NCBI GenBank assembly: GCA_022453515.1
Contig: JAJNNY010000033.1
Location: 1 to 64,000 of the forward strand
DNA from: Astrocystis sublimbata
Lineage: Eukaryota > Ascomycota > Sordariomycetes > Xylariales > Xylariaceae
DNA length: 64,000 bases
Reading direction: 5' to 3'
Part shown: piece by piece, positions 1 to 11,680 of the stretch
How the letters are laid out: the number at the start of each line of letters is the position of its first letter
Position numbering within the stretch: position 1 is the stretch's first letter
The notes under the pieces: generated by a model
Seen by the model: only the letters and a program-made list of their open reading frames with translations
Told to the model about the DNA's origin: nothing
The model's database searches: none
Program-made: the position numbers and the translations under genes

Positions 1-16
1 CGTATCTCATAATTCG

Positions 17-1564
17 TTACTGCTGTGCACACTGAGCTTGCGCTCCACCTTCTTCATCGTCGTCTTCCCAGCCCTCGCCGTATCGAGGATCGCCCGAGTT
101 GGCTCCCATCTGTATCACGTTAATCATACGGATGCTGGCACGTCGGCTTCGCGTTGAACATACCTCATCAATGTCGGCATCATCTTCGTACTCAACCTCA
201 TCTATTTCCTCGGTTTTGATGTCATGGGTGCCTGCTGGCAGTATCTTCGCGAGTGATTCGTAGGGAGCGTCACCTTCCAGCCAACCGTCCTCGGGAAATT
301 CAATCTTCACGATCAGGTATAGATCGCCCTTGTCTTCTCCGCGCTTATGCGGCATACCTTCTCCTGGCACTTTCAGGACTTGGCCTGGCTGTAGGACCTT
401 GCCCCTGGGATGGGAGATGTGGATGCCTCGGCCATCAAGATGTGTTAAGACGACGCGTGAGAAGCCACAGAGAGCTTCCGCCAATGTGATATCTAGATCT
501 GCCGAGAGATCATTGCCGACCCGGTGGAAGACCTCGTGCGGTTCCTCGTGGAGGACAAAGACGAGATTGCCTGGCGTCTGGTCGGGGTGCTGATCAGCCT
601 CACCTTCCAGAACGATGAGCTCGCGCGGCATGGCCCCACGGGGAATGTAGATCTCCAATGGCTTCGTCTCCTGCACCGTCCGCTTGCCCTTGCACTTCTT
701 GCAACGATCCTTCTCCTTGAAGTAGTTACCGGAGCCGGAGCACCTGTCGCATGCGGCCGTGTCCCTGGCTACCAAGCCAGGACCCATCTGGCGAAGTACC
801 TCGACGAGACCGTTCCCCTTGCAGCGCTCGCACTGCTGTGGCTTCACCTTGTCCTTGCCGCCGGTGCCTTTGCAGGTACCACAGTGTACCGACTTCTCAG
901 CGGCAAACTTGACAGTCTTGCCTTTGTAGAGGTCCTCTAGGCTCACGGTGTACTTTGACTCCTCGTCGGGACCGCGCCTGGGCCGTCGGGGTCCACCGCC
1001 GCCACCCATACCAGGCATGCCTCCCATACCGCCCATACCACCCATACCGCCCATGCCCATGCCGAACATCTGCTCTAGGATGTCGTTGATGTCAGGTCCC
1101 TCCCCGCCACCCCCCCTACCGTCGAATGCAGCCATGCCATGTCGGTCGTACATCTCGCGCTTCTGGTCGTCTCGCAGGATCTCGTAGGCTTGGGATACGA
1201 GTTTGAACATGTGCTCGGACTCCTCTCGCTGGTCCTCGGGCACCTTGTCAGGGTGATGTTTCAGAGCAAGCTAGTTGAAGCATCAGCATGCATTGATGAT
1301 GAAGGTAGCGATGGATACAAGTCGAGGGATAGGCATGTTGGGAGACTGTGAGGAGAACAAACCTTGCGATACGCCTTCTTGATGTCGTTGGAATCTGCCG
1401 ACCTGTCGACGCCTAGGAGTTCTGTGAAAAGTATATAGGTCAGCCACCGTTTACGTTTACTCTCGCGAGCATGCGATACATCGACTGGTCAGGCCGGGAA
1501 GGGCGGCGGCAAAGACTCTCGTACCATACAAATCCTGGTCGGTATCAGGCCCGGGTTCCGCCAT
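17..1564 (-). CDS. xdj1: Type I (DnaJ/Hsp40) co-chaperone, XDJ1/YDJ1-like, prenylated
   Basis: Class A J-domain co-chaperone that stimulates Hsp70 ATPase and hands over unfolded clients. Reconstructed exons on the minus strand are 1525-1564, 1363-1421, 164-1270 and 17-109, giving 432 residues; all junctions close in frame. The J domain is at about residues 12-80 with the HPD tripeptide at 39-41, followed by a Gly/Met-rich linker made of GMGG-type repeats and a zinc-finger region with four Cys pairs. Three pairs are regular CxxCxGxG; the fourth reads CKKCKGKR and lacks the last glycine. The MGPGLVA stretch between fingers resembles yeast Xdj1 more than Ydj1. The protein ends in CAQQ, a CaaX box of the farnesylation type, so it is probably membrane-tethered (inference). 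The start at 1564 is chosen because exon 1 splices a Y-E junction into the conserved LYELLGV motif. The last intron (110-163) is 54 nt and stop-free. Orthology to Xdj1 rather than Ydj1 is likely but not proven. Confidence 0.9.
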
Positions 1565-2499
1565 GTTGGCTATCGCGGAATGGCGCTGAAGAGCTGTAGA
1601 GGACGATTTTAACGGACTCTTCAGAAGGAGTACGGTGGATCTGGGAGTTTGTGGCCTGTAGCTTGTATTGATTGTATTGTATATAGGTAGGTTTGAGATA
1701 CTAGGAACCTGCCAGGCCGGAGCAACTGAGAGAAAATTTTGGTGGGGCAAAACACTCCAGCCCAAAAGCCCGCGCCAGATAACTGGGAACTACCTACCTA
1801 CCTACCTACCTAATCACCTGCAAAGGGTGCAGGTGGTGTGTACTCAACTGCATGTGGTGCTGCAAAGCCATCCGTGTCTTCCAAGGTTGTACCCAAATCG
1901 CCTTAGGGCATCTGGGTTATGCGTGTCTCCGTTTATAATCTTCGTTTGCACGTACCTACCGACTGTACTATACCTATATGGTGTCCGAACTCATCCATCG
2001 TGGCCACCGGGTCTTGCATTGATGCCCCGTTGTTCGCCCTCATATAGCACTAGGCGCAACTGGTAACATCCGTGTACAACTCGGTCCGGGATATCGATAA
2101 AGCTGACGGCGTCAAACTCTGTTGACGGGTTGGCGAGCGAGGGGCAGGAGGCGGGCCGCGGGGTCCTCCCTCCAGTAGCCAGTAGGGGTATCTAGATACC
2201 TAGGTTATGTACTAAGTTTAGGTACCTACATGTAGCCTACAAATAAATCTTCAAGCTTACCTTATGTAGGTAGCTAGCGCCACTAGGCAGACTGGAGACT
2301 GGCGAGCTGGCATGCTGGATCCCGATCCCGTCTTGCGTCCAGGCATGCCAGGCGAGCAGGCAACAGGGTTGAAGTGCACTATCGATATGCTTTTATAGGT
2401 ACCACTACCTACTTACTACATGTACCTAAGGTGAGTTGTTGAAACCCAGTCGATGGAGAGATATCAGTTCACATTGTATATCATGATTTCTGTATAGTT
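1565..2499. other. Intergenic region, divergent promoters of the J-protein and MSE1
   Basis: This stretch separates the start of the J-protein gene from the start of the glutamyl-tRNA synthetase gene and so should hold both promoters. It contains a (TACC)n run at 1791-1812 and further TAGGTA/TACCTA words near 2190-2280 and 2395-2425. I see no convincing coding region or RNA gene. Confidence 0.6.
1791..1812. repeat. (TACC)n microsatellite
   Basis: Five and a half tandem copies of TACC, the longest pure run of the CCTA/TAGG word family that recurs in intergenic DNA throughout the window. Confidence 0.9.
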
Positions 2500-4600
2500 A
2501 TGAGTGGTCTGTACATCATCCACGGCGCTCTTCGCCGTCAGGTGTCGCCACGGTCTTGTCGCATTTTCAGCCGCAACATCCTTTCCGGCCGCCCAGCGCG
2601 CACTGGGCCGACGTCTCTGTTGCCGCCCACCCCAGCCAGGACCCGATTTGCACCGTCGCCTACTGGATATGTCCACATAGGCTCATTGCGTACTGCTCTA
2701 TACAACTATCTACTTGCTAAGGCAACAGGCGGTCAATTCTTAGTTAGACTTGAAGACACAGATCAGGTACGAGCCAACTAAGTATACACTGATCAGTGAT
2801 CGAGACATGATTGAGCAGTACTCTGACTCCTGTGTAGAAACGTCTTGTCCCCGATTCTGAGGGGAAGTTGTACCAGGATTTGAAATGGGCTGGGCTCAAT
2901 TGGGATGAAGGTGCGAGTTTTTCCAACCAACATCTCCCTCCATTCCCCCTTCTAAGTCGGTAGCAGGCCCTGATATCGGGGGGCCCTATGGGCCATATAA
3001 GCAGGTATGTGTCGGCTCTACGTTCATACAACAGCCTCAGCAGGCTGACAAATGGTATTAGTCTTCGAGATTGCAAACATACAAAGCGCATGCCGATCAA
3101 TTACTGGGAAATGGCCAGGCTTATCGTTGTTTCTGTACCCCTGAAGAGCTTGACGCCATGAAGCAACTGGCCCTGGACGAGTCGCGAGACCCAGTCTACA
3201 ACAAAGCCTGCTCCCATCTATCGGTCGAAGAGTCTGCTCGACGCGCATCAGATGGAGAGCCACATTGCATCCGCTTCAAGTCCGATGGCAAGGCACCTCC
3301 GGTACGGGATCTCGTGTACGGTACGTATAAGAGCCCTGTGCCCCTAGACGACTTCATCATCATCAAGAGGGATGAGTTTCCAACGTACCACTTCGCCAAC
3401 GTCGTCGACGACCACCTAATGAAGATCACTCATGTCATTCGCGGAGCTGTAGGTGCGCCTTGGTTCGAAAAAGTGCATACACCAGAACTGACCAGTGCCT
3501 CAAAGGAATGGCTCATATCAACACCACGCCACGTAGCTTTGTATGATGCCTTCGGGTGGCAACCTCCCGAATTCGCCCACGTCGGTTTACTGGTCGATCA
3601 GAAAAAGCAGAAATTGAGCAAACGCTTCGGAAGTTTCAATCTGTCTTCCTGGAAGGAGAAGGGTATCTTGCCTGTGGCTCTGCTGAACTACGTCCTACTA
3701 CTCGGCTGGTCCCCGAGCCGAGATGGCGGGGAAAAGTCGGAAATCATGGACTTGAATGACATGGTCCAAAAGGTAATCTCTGAGCTGGCACACGAAACTC
3801 TAGTGAGCAGACTGCCGCTAACGGGCATACTCCAGTTCCACCTCAGGTTTACCAAAGGCGACGTCACGGTAAACAACAAGAATGAGTTTTTCCAAAAGGC
3901 TCACATGAACAAATCCCTTAGCGGCGATGGAAAGGAGGCCATGCTTGCTTCGATCCTGCTAGATCTGTCAACCACAATAAGACAATGTGAGGAAATTCGG
4001 GAATCGGGTGAGGGCGATGCAACGTCGCATAAGGATTTAGCTATGCCAGTCGGATCATTGGTCCTTCTTGCGCGCTCAAATGAGTCAGATCTGGTCGTGT
4101 CACCAAGCTATGTCAGAAGGCTTTTCGACCTGGACGGCAGTAGATACACGAATCCCATGGAGTACCTGAAGAGAAATGCGTATCTCGTCTGGCAGATACC
4201 CGAACAGGAGTACAAAGAGCGCCTGCAGGATGACCGAGCTCTCTTGGGTAAGATTTCTGTGAACGAGAAAATTGGGGAAGAGAGCCAATGCAATCCACGC
4301 CAAGTCTCCGAGCTGGCTGCTGCGCTCTTGGACTCGCTCGAGGGCATCTCGTTGTCCGACTGGTCGGAGGAGAACGTCAAGACAGCTATCGGGCCGTTCA
4401 TCCGGTCAATAGGCTACATTAAAGACGATAACCAGTTCAAAGTCTGGGGCTGGAAGTTCCTACGTTGGGTGGTGAACGCGTCCGCGAACGGACCCGCGCT
4501 AATACCGAGCATGGTACTACTAGGCAAAGACGAAACCCTGGAGCGCGTGAATCGAGCTATGCAGGTTGCCCAACGCATGGAGGCAGCGGCGCTTGAATAG
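2500..4600 (+). CDS. MSE1: Mitochondrial glutamyl-tRNA synthetase
   Basis: Class I aminoacyl-tRNA synthetase that charges tRNA-Glu (and, in organelles without GlnRS, often tRNA-Gln) with glutamate in the mitochondrion. Exons are 2500-2766, 2838-2910, 2967-3004 and 3062-4600, giving 638 residues with every junction restoring conserved GluRS sequence. The Arg/Ser-rich first 45 residues look like a mitochondrial presequence. The nucleotide-binding HIGH motif appears as HIGS at 59-62 in the [10 protein letters not shown] context, followed by RLEDTDQ, the split GPYGPYKQS segment and the KMSKS loop as KLSKR near residue 310. The C-terminal half is the alpha-helical anticodon-binding domain and is longer than in bacterial enzymes. 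The start is the first ATG before the presequence. It stands in tandem with other mitochondrial translation genes at 6.5 and 8.0 kb but is transcribed alone. Confidence 0.95.
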
Positions 4601-4828
4601 AGCGTACTGAAAAAGCCTGTATCATTCCTGTGCAGACCATAAAGAAGAACTCCTGTACAAATATCTAAATGACTGACGATTGATATCTCATCAACCGGCT
4701 GGCAGAGCCGCAATCCGATAACGCCGCCCATGCTTCGTGTCACGTGAGATTGTTCTGATACCCAGAGCACGGTGTATCATTTACCCTTATTTTGATGGCA
4801 GTGGATTCCCCTCCGACCATTTTCGGGC

Positions 4829-5994
4829 CTATGTTACCATGGCGGAGTCCAGGTCGTTGGAACCCAAGCCGTTGAATATCTTAGCCTTGACCTCACTGGC
4901 CATGAGGCCCTGCCTCTCCTTCATGGCAACGGAGTGGCTCGTCTGTGCGAGCTTCTCCATCTCGTAATCATTCTTCTTGGAGCCTTGGAAGACACCATTT
5001 CCCCGACCGGTGTTCGTGATCATCTGGGTCGCCTGACGGACTTTGGAGCCTAGATCCAGCATCTGTTTGTTACCGTAGTCGCGGTTGGTGAGCAAGGGGC
5101 TCTGCGACAGAGTCTGCACCCAGTACTTGCTCCACAGCAGCTGCAGCAGGTGGTTGTCGAGGGTGGACTTGAAGTGCGAGACTTCCAGGGCGTAGTACTT
5201 GCTCGCATGGGCGCCGAAGTCCTCGGCCTTGGCCAGCGGCACGGAGGTGTCGCCAGCGCTGCCGTCAGTGGCGGTGTTGGCCGTCCTGGAGGGGGCGACC
5301 TCGTGGCCGTCGGGAAAGGTGCGGAAGGCGCCGATCTCGACGCGGCCGGCGCTGATGGTGCGGTCTGGGTCGATGACGACGGCGACGAAGGGGTCGTTGA
5401 ACTGCTGCTGCATCTGCTCGGTGCCGACGTCGATGCCGCTGAGCCAGCAGCCGTAGCCCGGGTGGCTGTGGTACCAGCCGATGGCGTTCTCCTCGCGGCT
5501 GCCCTGGTCGCGCGACAGCTGCAGGTACTGGATCATGTACTCGTTGGCATCGTCCTGGGCGTTGACGCGGGTCTCGGTGCCTTCGACGGGCAGGCCGAAG
5601 GCATCGGTTACGATGATGGTGTCGCCGTCGGTGTAGCCTTGCATCAGGCCCATGACCTCGATGGAGCCGCCGGCGCGGGCGTGCATGACCATCTTGATCA
5701 GGGCGACGGCGCTGATGCGCACATGCTTGAAGTGGTGGGGATCGGATCTCCACGGGCGCAGCTCGTTGGCTTCGGCCTGGCGTGCTGGGGAGTAGTTGTA
5801 GAGGGCATCGCGCGTGGGGTCGACGAGCTTGACCTCGTTGTCGAGCTCTACGGAACGGGCACGAGGCGTGTTAGTGAGCAGATACTTGCTGTGAACGTGT
5901 GGAAATCCACCAAAGACTTGAGGGTCTCGGGCTATGGGATGTGTAAATTGTGAACGGCATCAAACGTACCCCACGATTTCATGGCCACCTCCAT
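4829..5994 (-). CDS. CSN5: COP9 signalosome subunit 5 (JAMM deneddylase)
   Basis: Catalytic subunit of the COP9 signalosome; it removes NEDD8/Rub1 from cullins and so resets SCF-type ubiquitin ligases. Exons are 5970-5994 and 4829-5847, giving 347 residues, a usual length for the family. The first exon codes only eight residues (MEVAMKSW) plus one base, and the 122 nt intron joins it to [10 protein letters not shown]. The MPN+ domain carries the full JAMM signature: a glutamate in the IEVMG strand and the [14 protein letters not shown] zinc-binding stretch at about residues 130-145. All three metal ligands are present, so the protein should be active, unlike the related inactive MPN- subunits. 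RPN11 is the closest alternative, but the PWRSDPHHF segment before the MPN domain is characteristic of CSN5. It shares a 494 bp divergent promoter region with RSM10. Confidence 0.96.
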
Positions 5995-6488
5995 CTTGGC
6001 TGTCGAGAAGTTGTTGCTGTTCGGATGGAGCGATTGAAGGCAGGTAGGTGCCCAGATATGAGGAGGTACTAGGTACTAGGTACCCTTGGATGCTTGGTGC
6101 GTACCACGACAAGCTCGAGCCTTCAAGGTTGCATCATGGGGGGGGGGTCTGCCAGACTGCCCCTCGCCCCTCCAACCATACTACTAGTACCACCTTGGCA
6201 CCTCCCGCTCACTGGGGTACCGACAGTAGATACAAGGTACCGATCCGCTATGATCTTATCTTATCGATAATGCAGACGCCTGTGGCAGTACCTACCCAGA
6301 CCCCCCAGGTATGGCCATGAGAAGGTTACAAGGTGTGCCATCGACGCAAGTGGCCCCCATGCTCGGCACCGTCAATCTTGCATCACGAATTCGGTCGTGC
6401 TGTCGAATGCGACCAGCAACCGCAGCACCATGTCCAAGCCAAATCTCTTAAGACCGATGCGGCAAGTCTTATCAAGGCCGGTTGTTGT
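5995..6488. other. Intergenic region, divergent CSN5/RSM10 promoter
   Basis: Contains repeated AGGTACT/GGTACC words around 6060-6085, a ten-base G run near 6137-6146 and a TTATCTTATCGATAA stretch near 6256-6270. No gene is supported here; open frames are short and of unrecognised sequence. Confidence 0.5.
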
Positions 6489-7438
6489 ATGGCTCCCTCA
6501 CTTGATGTGTGCTCGGCGTCTTGTGTGTTCGCGCGGCAGCTGATGTCCATCTTGCAGGCCGCACAGTCTCGATATCTTCTTCCGGGCCTCGCGAGCACCC
6601 GCTCGCAGGCGTCACTGTGAGCCACGCCGGCCGTCTCGTTTCTGCGCGCCATCAAACATTGACATGCCATCTCCATAGGGCCGACGCGAAGCCCGTGGCT
6701 ACATCCACCCAGTACACGTACGTAGCCACCCCCGCACACCCGACCGTGCCTGTGCATGTGTCCCGCTCCTCACGGCAGATGCTGATGCCAGCACAGAAAC
6801 GAGCTGCCCGATCCCAAGGATGCGGACGAGGTCCGACTTCCCCGAGCCGTCCAAGCTCTGTACCTGCAGCCTCTCCGACGAGAAGTTGAATACGGCGTGC
6901 CCTCGTGCGATCTTCAATTGCGGTCCTACAGCATCCCCAATCTCGAGTTCTTCTGCGACTTCGCCCTGCGCGCCGCCTACTTCCTCGGCCTGCCCGCCTT
7001 CGGGCCCGTACCGCTCCCCAAGATCACAGAGCGGTGGACCGTGCCCAGATCGCATTTCATCTTCAAGAAGTCGCAGGAAAACTTCGAGCGCATCACGAGG
7101 AGAAGGCTGATCCAGATCCGGGATGGGCACCCAGAGACAGTACAGGTTTGGCTGGCGTTCCTGCAGAAGCACGCATACTACGGCATTGGCATGAAGGCCA
7201 ACATGTGGGAGTATGCTTCGCTCGGTAAGTGGCTACGCGACAAGGATCCTCCCGTTGGTCGGACGGCAGACGGTCTAACTATGTCTCAGACACTGGCAAG
7301 CAGATGGATTCGGAGCTGCCTTCGATGCAGAAGTCGATCGACGAGAAGATGGAACTTCTGGGACAGAGCAAGGTGTTGGGAACAGTTGAGAAGGTCAAAG
7401 AGCTATTGGAGAGCGAACGATTTAAGCATACAGCGTAG
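6489..7438 (+). CDS. RSM10: Mitochondrial small-subunit ribosomal protein uS10m
   Basis: Component of the mitoribosomal small-subunit head. Proposed exons are 6489-6616, 6797-7224 and 7290-7438, giving 234 residues. The first exon, MAPSLDVCSAS onward, lacks acidic residues apart from one Asp and is rich in Arg, Ser and Ala, as expected of a mitochondrial presequence; a 180 nt intron joins it in frame to NELPDPKDADEV. The S10 core in exon 2 has the strongly conserved CDLQLRSY, ALRAAYFLGLPAFGP, ERWTVPRS and VWLAFLQKHAYYGIGMKAN blocks. A 65 nt intron then leads to a 50-residue helical tail seen in fungal homologues. The exact start is less certain: an in-frame ATG at 6543 would also leave a presequence. 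The S10 identity itself is secure. Confidence 0.9.
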
Positions 7439-8043
7439 GGGACGGGACGGGACGGGGCGTAGTGCCCAGCAACGTAACGACACAAGACGGCGGGGGCATT
7501 GGGCCTCGGAATCACATGGGAACCTGGCTGTAGAACCATGATTGTACATTGACAAAATCAAACATGTATCTTACCTGTATGCAAACGCTTCGATTGGGAA
7601 TGGGGAGAAAATACCAATATAAAGTATGTATCCCATGATTCAGGGGTTACGGTTACATGGAGTGTAGGTAGACACACTCAACCGTGACGCTTAGGTATGG
7701 GCAGTTCTCGCGGTTGGAATAAGTGGTCCCAAGCTCTCTCTACCTAGACCTAGGTAGCACTTAGCTCATTCTCATCACCAGAACCGTACCAGAACCGTTC
7801 AAACATATCAACTTCTAGTACATAGTAGACGGTCGGAACCGCATTCAATTGATGGCGAGGACTGTGGGGCACTTTATACTTATACTTAGTAAGTTGGACC
7901 TGTACCTACCCGAGCATAAGGATTCTGATTAATGCCGTGTTCCTGTGAGCTGACCCTCCATCCACGATGTCTTCTACAGCTTTAGGCGGACCAAACATCC
8001 TTCGAATTCGGAGCTAGCGACTTCACAATTTTCCGTCTTATAG
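7439..8043. other. Intergenic region between RSM10 and MSW1
   Basis: Holds the RSM10 3' end and the MSW1 promoter. CTACCTAGACCTAGGTAGCA near 7740-7759 belongs to the dispersed TAGG/CCTA word family. Nothing else is recognisable. Confidence 0.5.
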
Positions 8044-9501
8044 ATGCTGCCAATAGCGCGCACCTGCTGCAGACGGCTCCCAGTCTCGGCAACGCGACGG
8101 TTGCTGCCGCCGGTACACCGCCGGGCATATTCCGGCGACGGCGAGGACAGCCAGCCCGACCATGCCGTCGTCTTCTCGGGCATCCAGCCCACGGGCGTCC
8201 CGCATCTGGGGAACTATCTAGGCGCCATGCGGCAGTGGAAGCGCCTGCAGGACATGGCAGGCCACAACGACAAGCTGTTCTTCTCCATCGTGGATCTCCA
8301 CGCCATCACGGTGCCACAGGATGCTGAGACGCTGAGGTACCGCACGAGGGAGATGCTGGCTGCCTTGCTGGCCATCGGCCTGGATCCCAAGTTATCGACC
8401 CTCTTTTACCAGTCGTCGGTGCGTGGTCGAGTAGTCTTGTGACCCCCATGCAACGCTTCTTGTGTCTAACCAGCGCGGCATCGGCAGGTCAAGCAACACA
8501 GCGAGCTCATGTGGATATTGAGCTGCACGGCATCGATGGGGTACCTGAGCCGCATGACGCAGTACAAGGTCGGTTACGAACCAGGCGGGGCGGCGCCAGC
8601 TTCTTGGGACATCCGCGTGCCGTGCTGACTCGGGCGACAGAGCAAGCTCCTTGCCGAAAACAAAGCAGGCGATCTGGACGAGGCGATAGCTTCGCGCCTC
8701 AAGCTTGGCCTGTTCTCCTACCCAGTCCTCCAAGCCGCCGATATCCTAATCCATCGTGCCACACACGTTCCCGTCGGCGAAGATCAGAAGCAACACCTCG
8801 AATTCGCGAGGGAATGTGTCGCCAACTTCAACCACACATACAACACACAGCTTTTGAAACCACCGGTGACCATGATGAGTACGTGCTCTGCTTCTCTCTT
8901 ATTTTCCGGTTTCTTGATTGCCAACGTTACGACTCTCCTCTGCTCCCTTGCCGGCTCCTCCTCCTTCTGCCCTCGCCATTCTTTTCCCGGGATATAATAC
9001 ATCTGTTCCTGCCTGACCATATGACTCTCAGCTCCATCACCACGCGTCATGTCGCTGCAAGACCCTCGCCAAAAGATGTCCAAGTCATCACCCAACGAGA
9101 AATCCCGGATTCTCATCACCTCCACGCCCCAGGAGATCCAGAAGTGCATCAGGGGCGCCATGACAGACAGTAAGAACCATGTGACGTATGAGCCGGAGGA
9201 ACGGCCCGGCGTCGCGAATCTTTTGGAGCTCATCGCGCAATGCAGCCCCGAGAGGACGACGCCTGAAGACGTGTCCGATTCGCTCAGGGGCGCTAGCCTC
9301 CGCGATCTCAAGGAGCGCTGTGCGGAAGTTGTCACGGCCGAGCTGAGCGGCATCCGCGAGCGTTACAACGAGCTGCTCCAGCGCCAGGGCGGTAGGTATA
9401 TGGATGAAATCGAGGCCGAGGGCGCCGAGGTTGCAAGGCGGAGCGCTGAGGAAACTATGAGACTGGTCCGAAGTCTAGTAGGATTGGCGTCATGCAGATG
9501 A
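8044..9501 (+). CDS. MSW1: Mitochondrial tryptophanyl-tRNA synthetase
   Basis: Class I synthetase that charges mitochondrial tRNA-Trp. Exons are 8044-8418, 8488-8568, 8641-8878 and 9032-9501, giving 387 residues, close to bacterial TrpRS plus a presequence. The first 30 residues are Arg-rich with no acidic residue, a typical matrix-targeting peptide. [18 protein letters not shown] carries the HIGH-equivalent [19 protein letters not shown] (split by intron), GEDQKQHLE and the KMSKS loop QKMSKSSPN follow in the family order. Introns are 69, 72 and 153 nt and fall at conserved blocks, so the frame restoration is convincing. The cytosolic TrpRS is larger and lacks this presequence, so the mitochondrial assignment is firm. 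Confidence 0.95.
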
Positions 9502-9862
9502 GGTTGTGACTCAAAGCCAGCCCCCCTTCCCCCAACCCTAAGCGGTGCCACACGTGTAGAAATATCACTTGATGTACATTATACATGAACAATCCATCTC
9601 CGGTTTGCATCTGGACGAATTCTTATCTTGCGAATGACATCCTTCTATTTCTTTAATCTTGGTCTAATTGCTGAGATAGAAGCACACGGGCTCCTCCGGC
9701 TTTGGCTAGTAGATGTCGACTGAACCATCACATTACCGCAACTCTCCCACTTGCTCTTTCATGCCCGGGCATAAACACCCGTTAGAAACATCTGGTACAA
9801 AATAGTAGGCTCAACTAGTAGTACACAACGCTTGATCAAAATCCAATACTCCGTGGGGCTCC
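9502..9862. other. Intergenic region between convergent MSW1 and NADH dehydrogenase genes
   Basis: Convergent 3' ends; presumably both polyadenylation regions. No coding or RNA gene seen. Confidence 0.5.
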
Positions 9863-11680
9863 CTAAAACCTAGTAATGTCTCTTCCAAATAACCATGAAA
9901 CCAACCAATACAGCGGCACCATGAATTTGTTCCGAATGCTCATACTCTTGGTGAGGTACGCCGTGCGCCATAAAATCCAAGCTGCTCTCCCGCTGATCTC
10001 ATCCGCGCTGCTCTGGTGAATCGCCTTCCATCTGCCAACGTAGGTCATCACGCCCCAGTTGCGGAACCGGAATGGGTGCGTCTCAAGATCTCCTTTATTC
10101 AGTCGCTTCGCAAGATACGTGGCCTGCTGACTCGCCACCTGTGCTGTTGCGGGATACCGCTCCCCCGCGACGACGGCACAGTCGCCGATGCTGAAGACGT
10201 CGGGCAGGACGCTGCTCGCATCCTGTTTGTCCCCGTGCCCCGCCGGTGTCTGCAGCACAGTAGTGGCGCGAAGACGGGAGTCGGTGACAATCCCACCGGA
10301 CTTCTTGTCCATGTGCAGCTGCACGGCCGTCCCGCCTGCCACTCGAGCCTGGCCCTCAGCCTGGGCTTTCTCCCCGAGTTTGCGGATTAGGGGGTTTTGC
10401 ATGAGCCCCGTGCTCCAGACCACGATGCCGGCACCGACCTCCTCATCCTCGCCGTATTCCTTGAACCTCAGCTTAAAGCATCCGGGGCAGTTCTCATCGG
10501 GCCGGATGCGCGTGAGGTGGTGCTCCGTCTTGACGGCGATGCGCTCGCGGTGGAACGTGTCCATGGCATATTGCGCCAGCTTCTGGTCGAACATGGGCAG
10601 CACCTTGGGCGCGACGTCGTAGACGGTGATGTTGACGAAGTCGATCATGTCCGGGTACGTCTTGCTGAGGTCATCGCGGACGAGATCGTGCAGCTCTGCC
10701 GCGAATTCGATCCCGGTGGGTCCGCCGCCGACGATGGCGAAGTGCAGCATCTTCCGCCGGTCCTCGTCCGACGTGATGGGCAGCGACGCCGTTTCGAAAC
10801 GCTGCAAGATCTTCATTCTTATGCGCCGGGCGTCGCCGACGTTGCGGAGGAAGTTGGCGTGCTGCTTGACGCCCTCGATGCCGAAGGTCTGCGCGCTGCG
10901 TGCATAAAAACATGTCAGCCGAGAACGCCAAACCTCCATATGGTAGGTAGCAAGTGCCAGATCAAGCGACACAATGGGACCAAGGTATCCGGCACCGCAG
11001 GACTTGATACATACTATGCGCCCACGGCGACGACGAGCTTGTCGTACGGCAGATCGAACATAGGCCCCTTCTCGATGTCGCTCTTGGCCGGGAGCGGGAG
11101 TAACTGCGGCGTCGTCCGCGAGATGATATCGCCGGATGTGTAGGCCTCGACACGGACGACCTTGCGTGAAAAGTCGACATCGTCGGCCCAGCCCTGATAG
11201 TAGTGGTCGAGGTTCAATCTCCGGACGGACTCGGTAACGGCACGGAACTCGAGCGTTCCTACGGCAGTGCTAGCAACGAGCGGCGTGAAAACAAAGTAAG
11301 AGCGAGGAGACACTTTCATTGATCACGCTGAAGTCAATAATTGCTTTTTCACAGTAAAGAAAATGCCCGTGAAAAACTGACCTATAATTCTCTCGAATTT
11401 CATCGGGTCCAGAGTCCGAGCCAGTGCATACCCGGCCCAGCCTGAACCTAGAATCACGACGCGTTCCTTTCCGCCTAGTGAGTGGTCAGAGAGCACGTCT
11501 GGGTATTTTATTCGCCGTATCGACCGGGACTCTCGTACCTGATGGTTGGACTACCGTGCTAGCCATACGCCGGCCACTGGCCATGTTACTCCATGGTCTA
11601 TGGAGAGCATGGCTCATGAAAGCCTGTCGAGGCGCTTGCGTGATGAGTGTCCCCCTATGCACAAGAAATACCACTCCCAT
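9863..11680 (-). CDS. Type II (alternative, rotenone-insensitive) NADH:ubiquinone oxidoreductase
   Basis: Single-subunit flavoprotein that passes electrons from NADH to ubiquinone without pumping protons, on the inner mitochondrial membrane. Exons are 11539-11680, 11382-11474, 11015-11312 and 9863-10895, giving 521 residues. After a basic presequence, the FAD-binding GSGWAG motif lies near residue 57-62, VSPRSYFVFTPL follows, and the NADH-binding motif VGGGPTGIEFAAE is near residue 230. The ATAQVASQQATYLAK quinone-region helix and the C-terminal membrane-anchor segment ending in GRDITRF are present. I see no EF-hand insertion, so it is not the calcium-regulated NDE1 type; whether it faces the matrix (NDI) or intermembrane space (NDE) cannot be decided here. 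The start at 11680 is the first ATG after an in-frame stop; ATGs at 11617 and 11584 are alternatives. Introns are 64, 69 and 119 nt. Confidence 0.93.

Noticed and set aside
5150..5953. 267-codon open frame opposite CSN5
   Set aside because: Shadow of the GC-rich CSN5 coding strand; its Val/Ala/Gly/Asp-rich sequence is typical of antisense frames.
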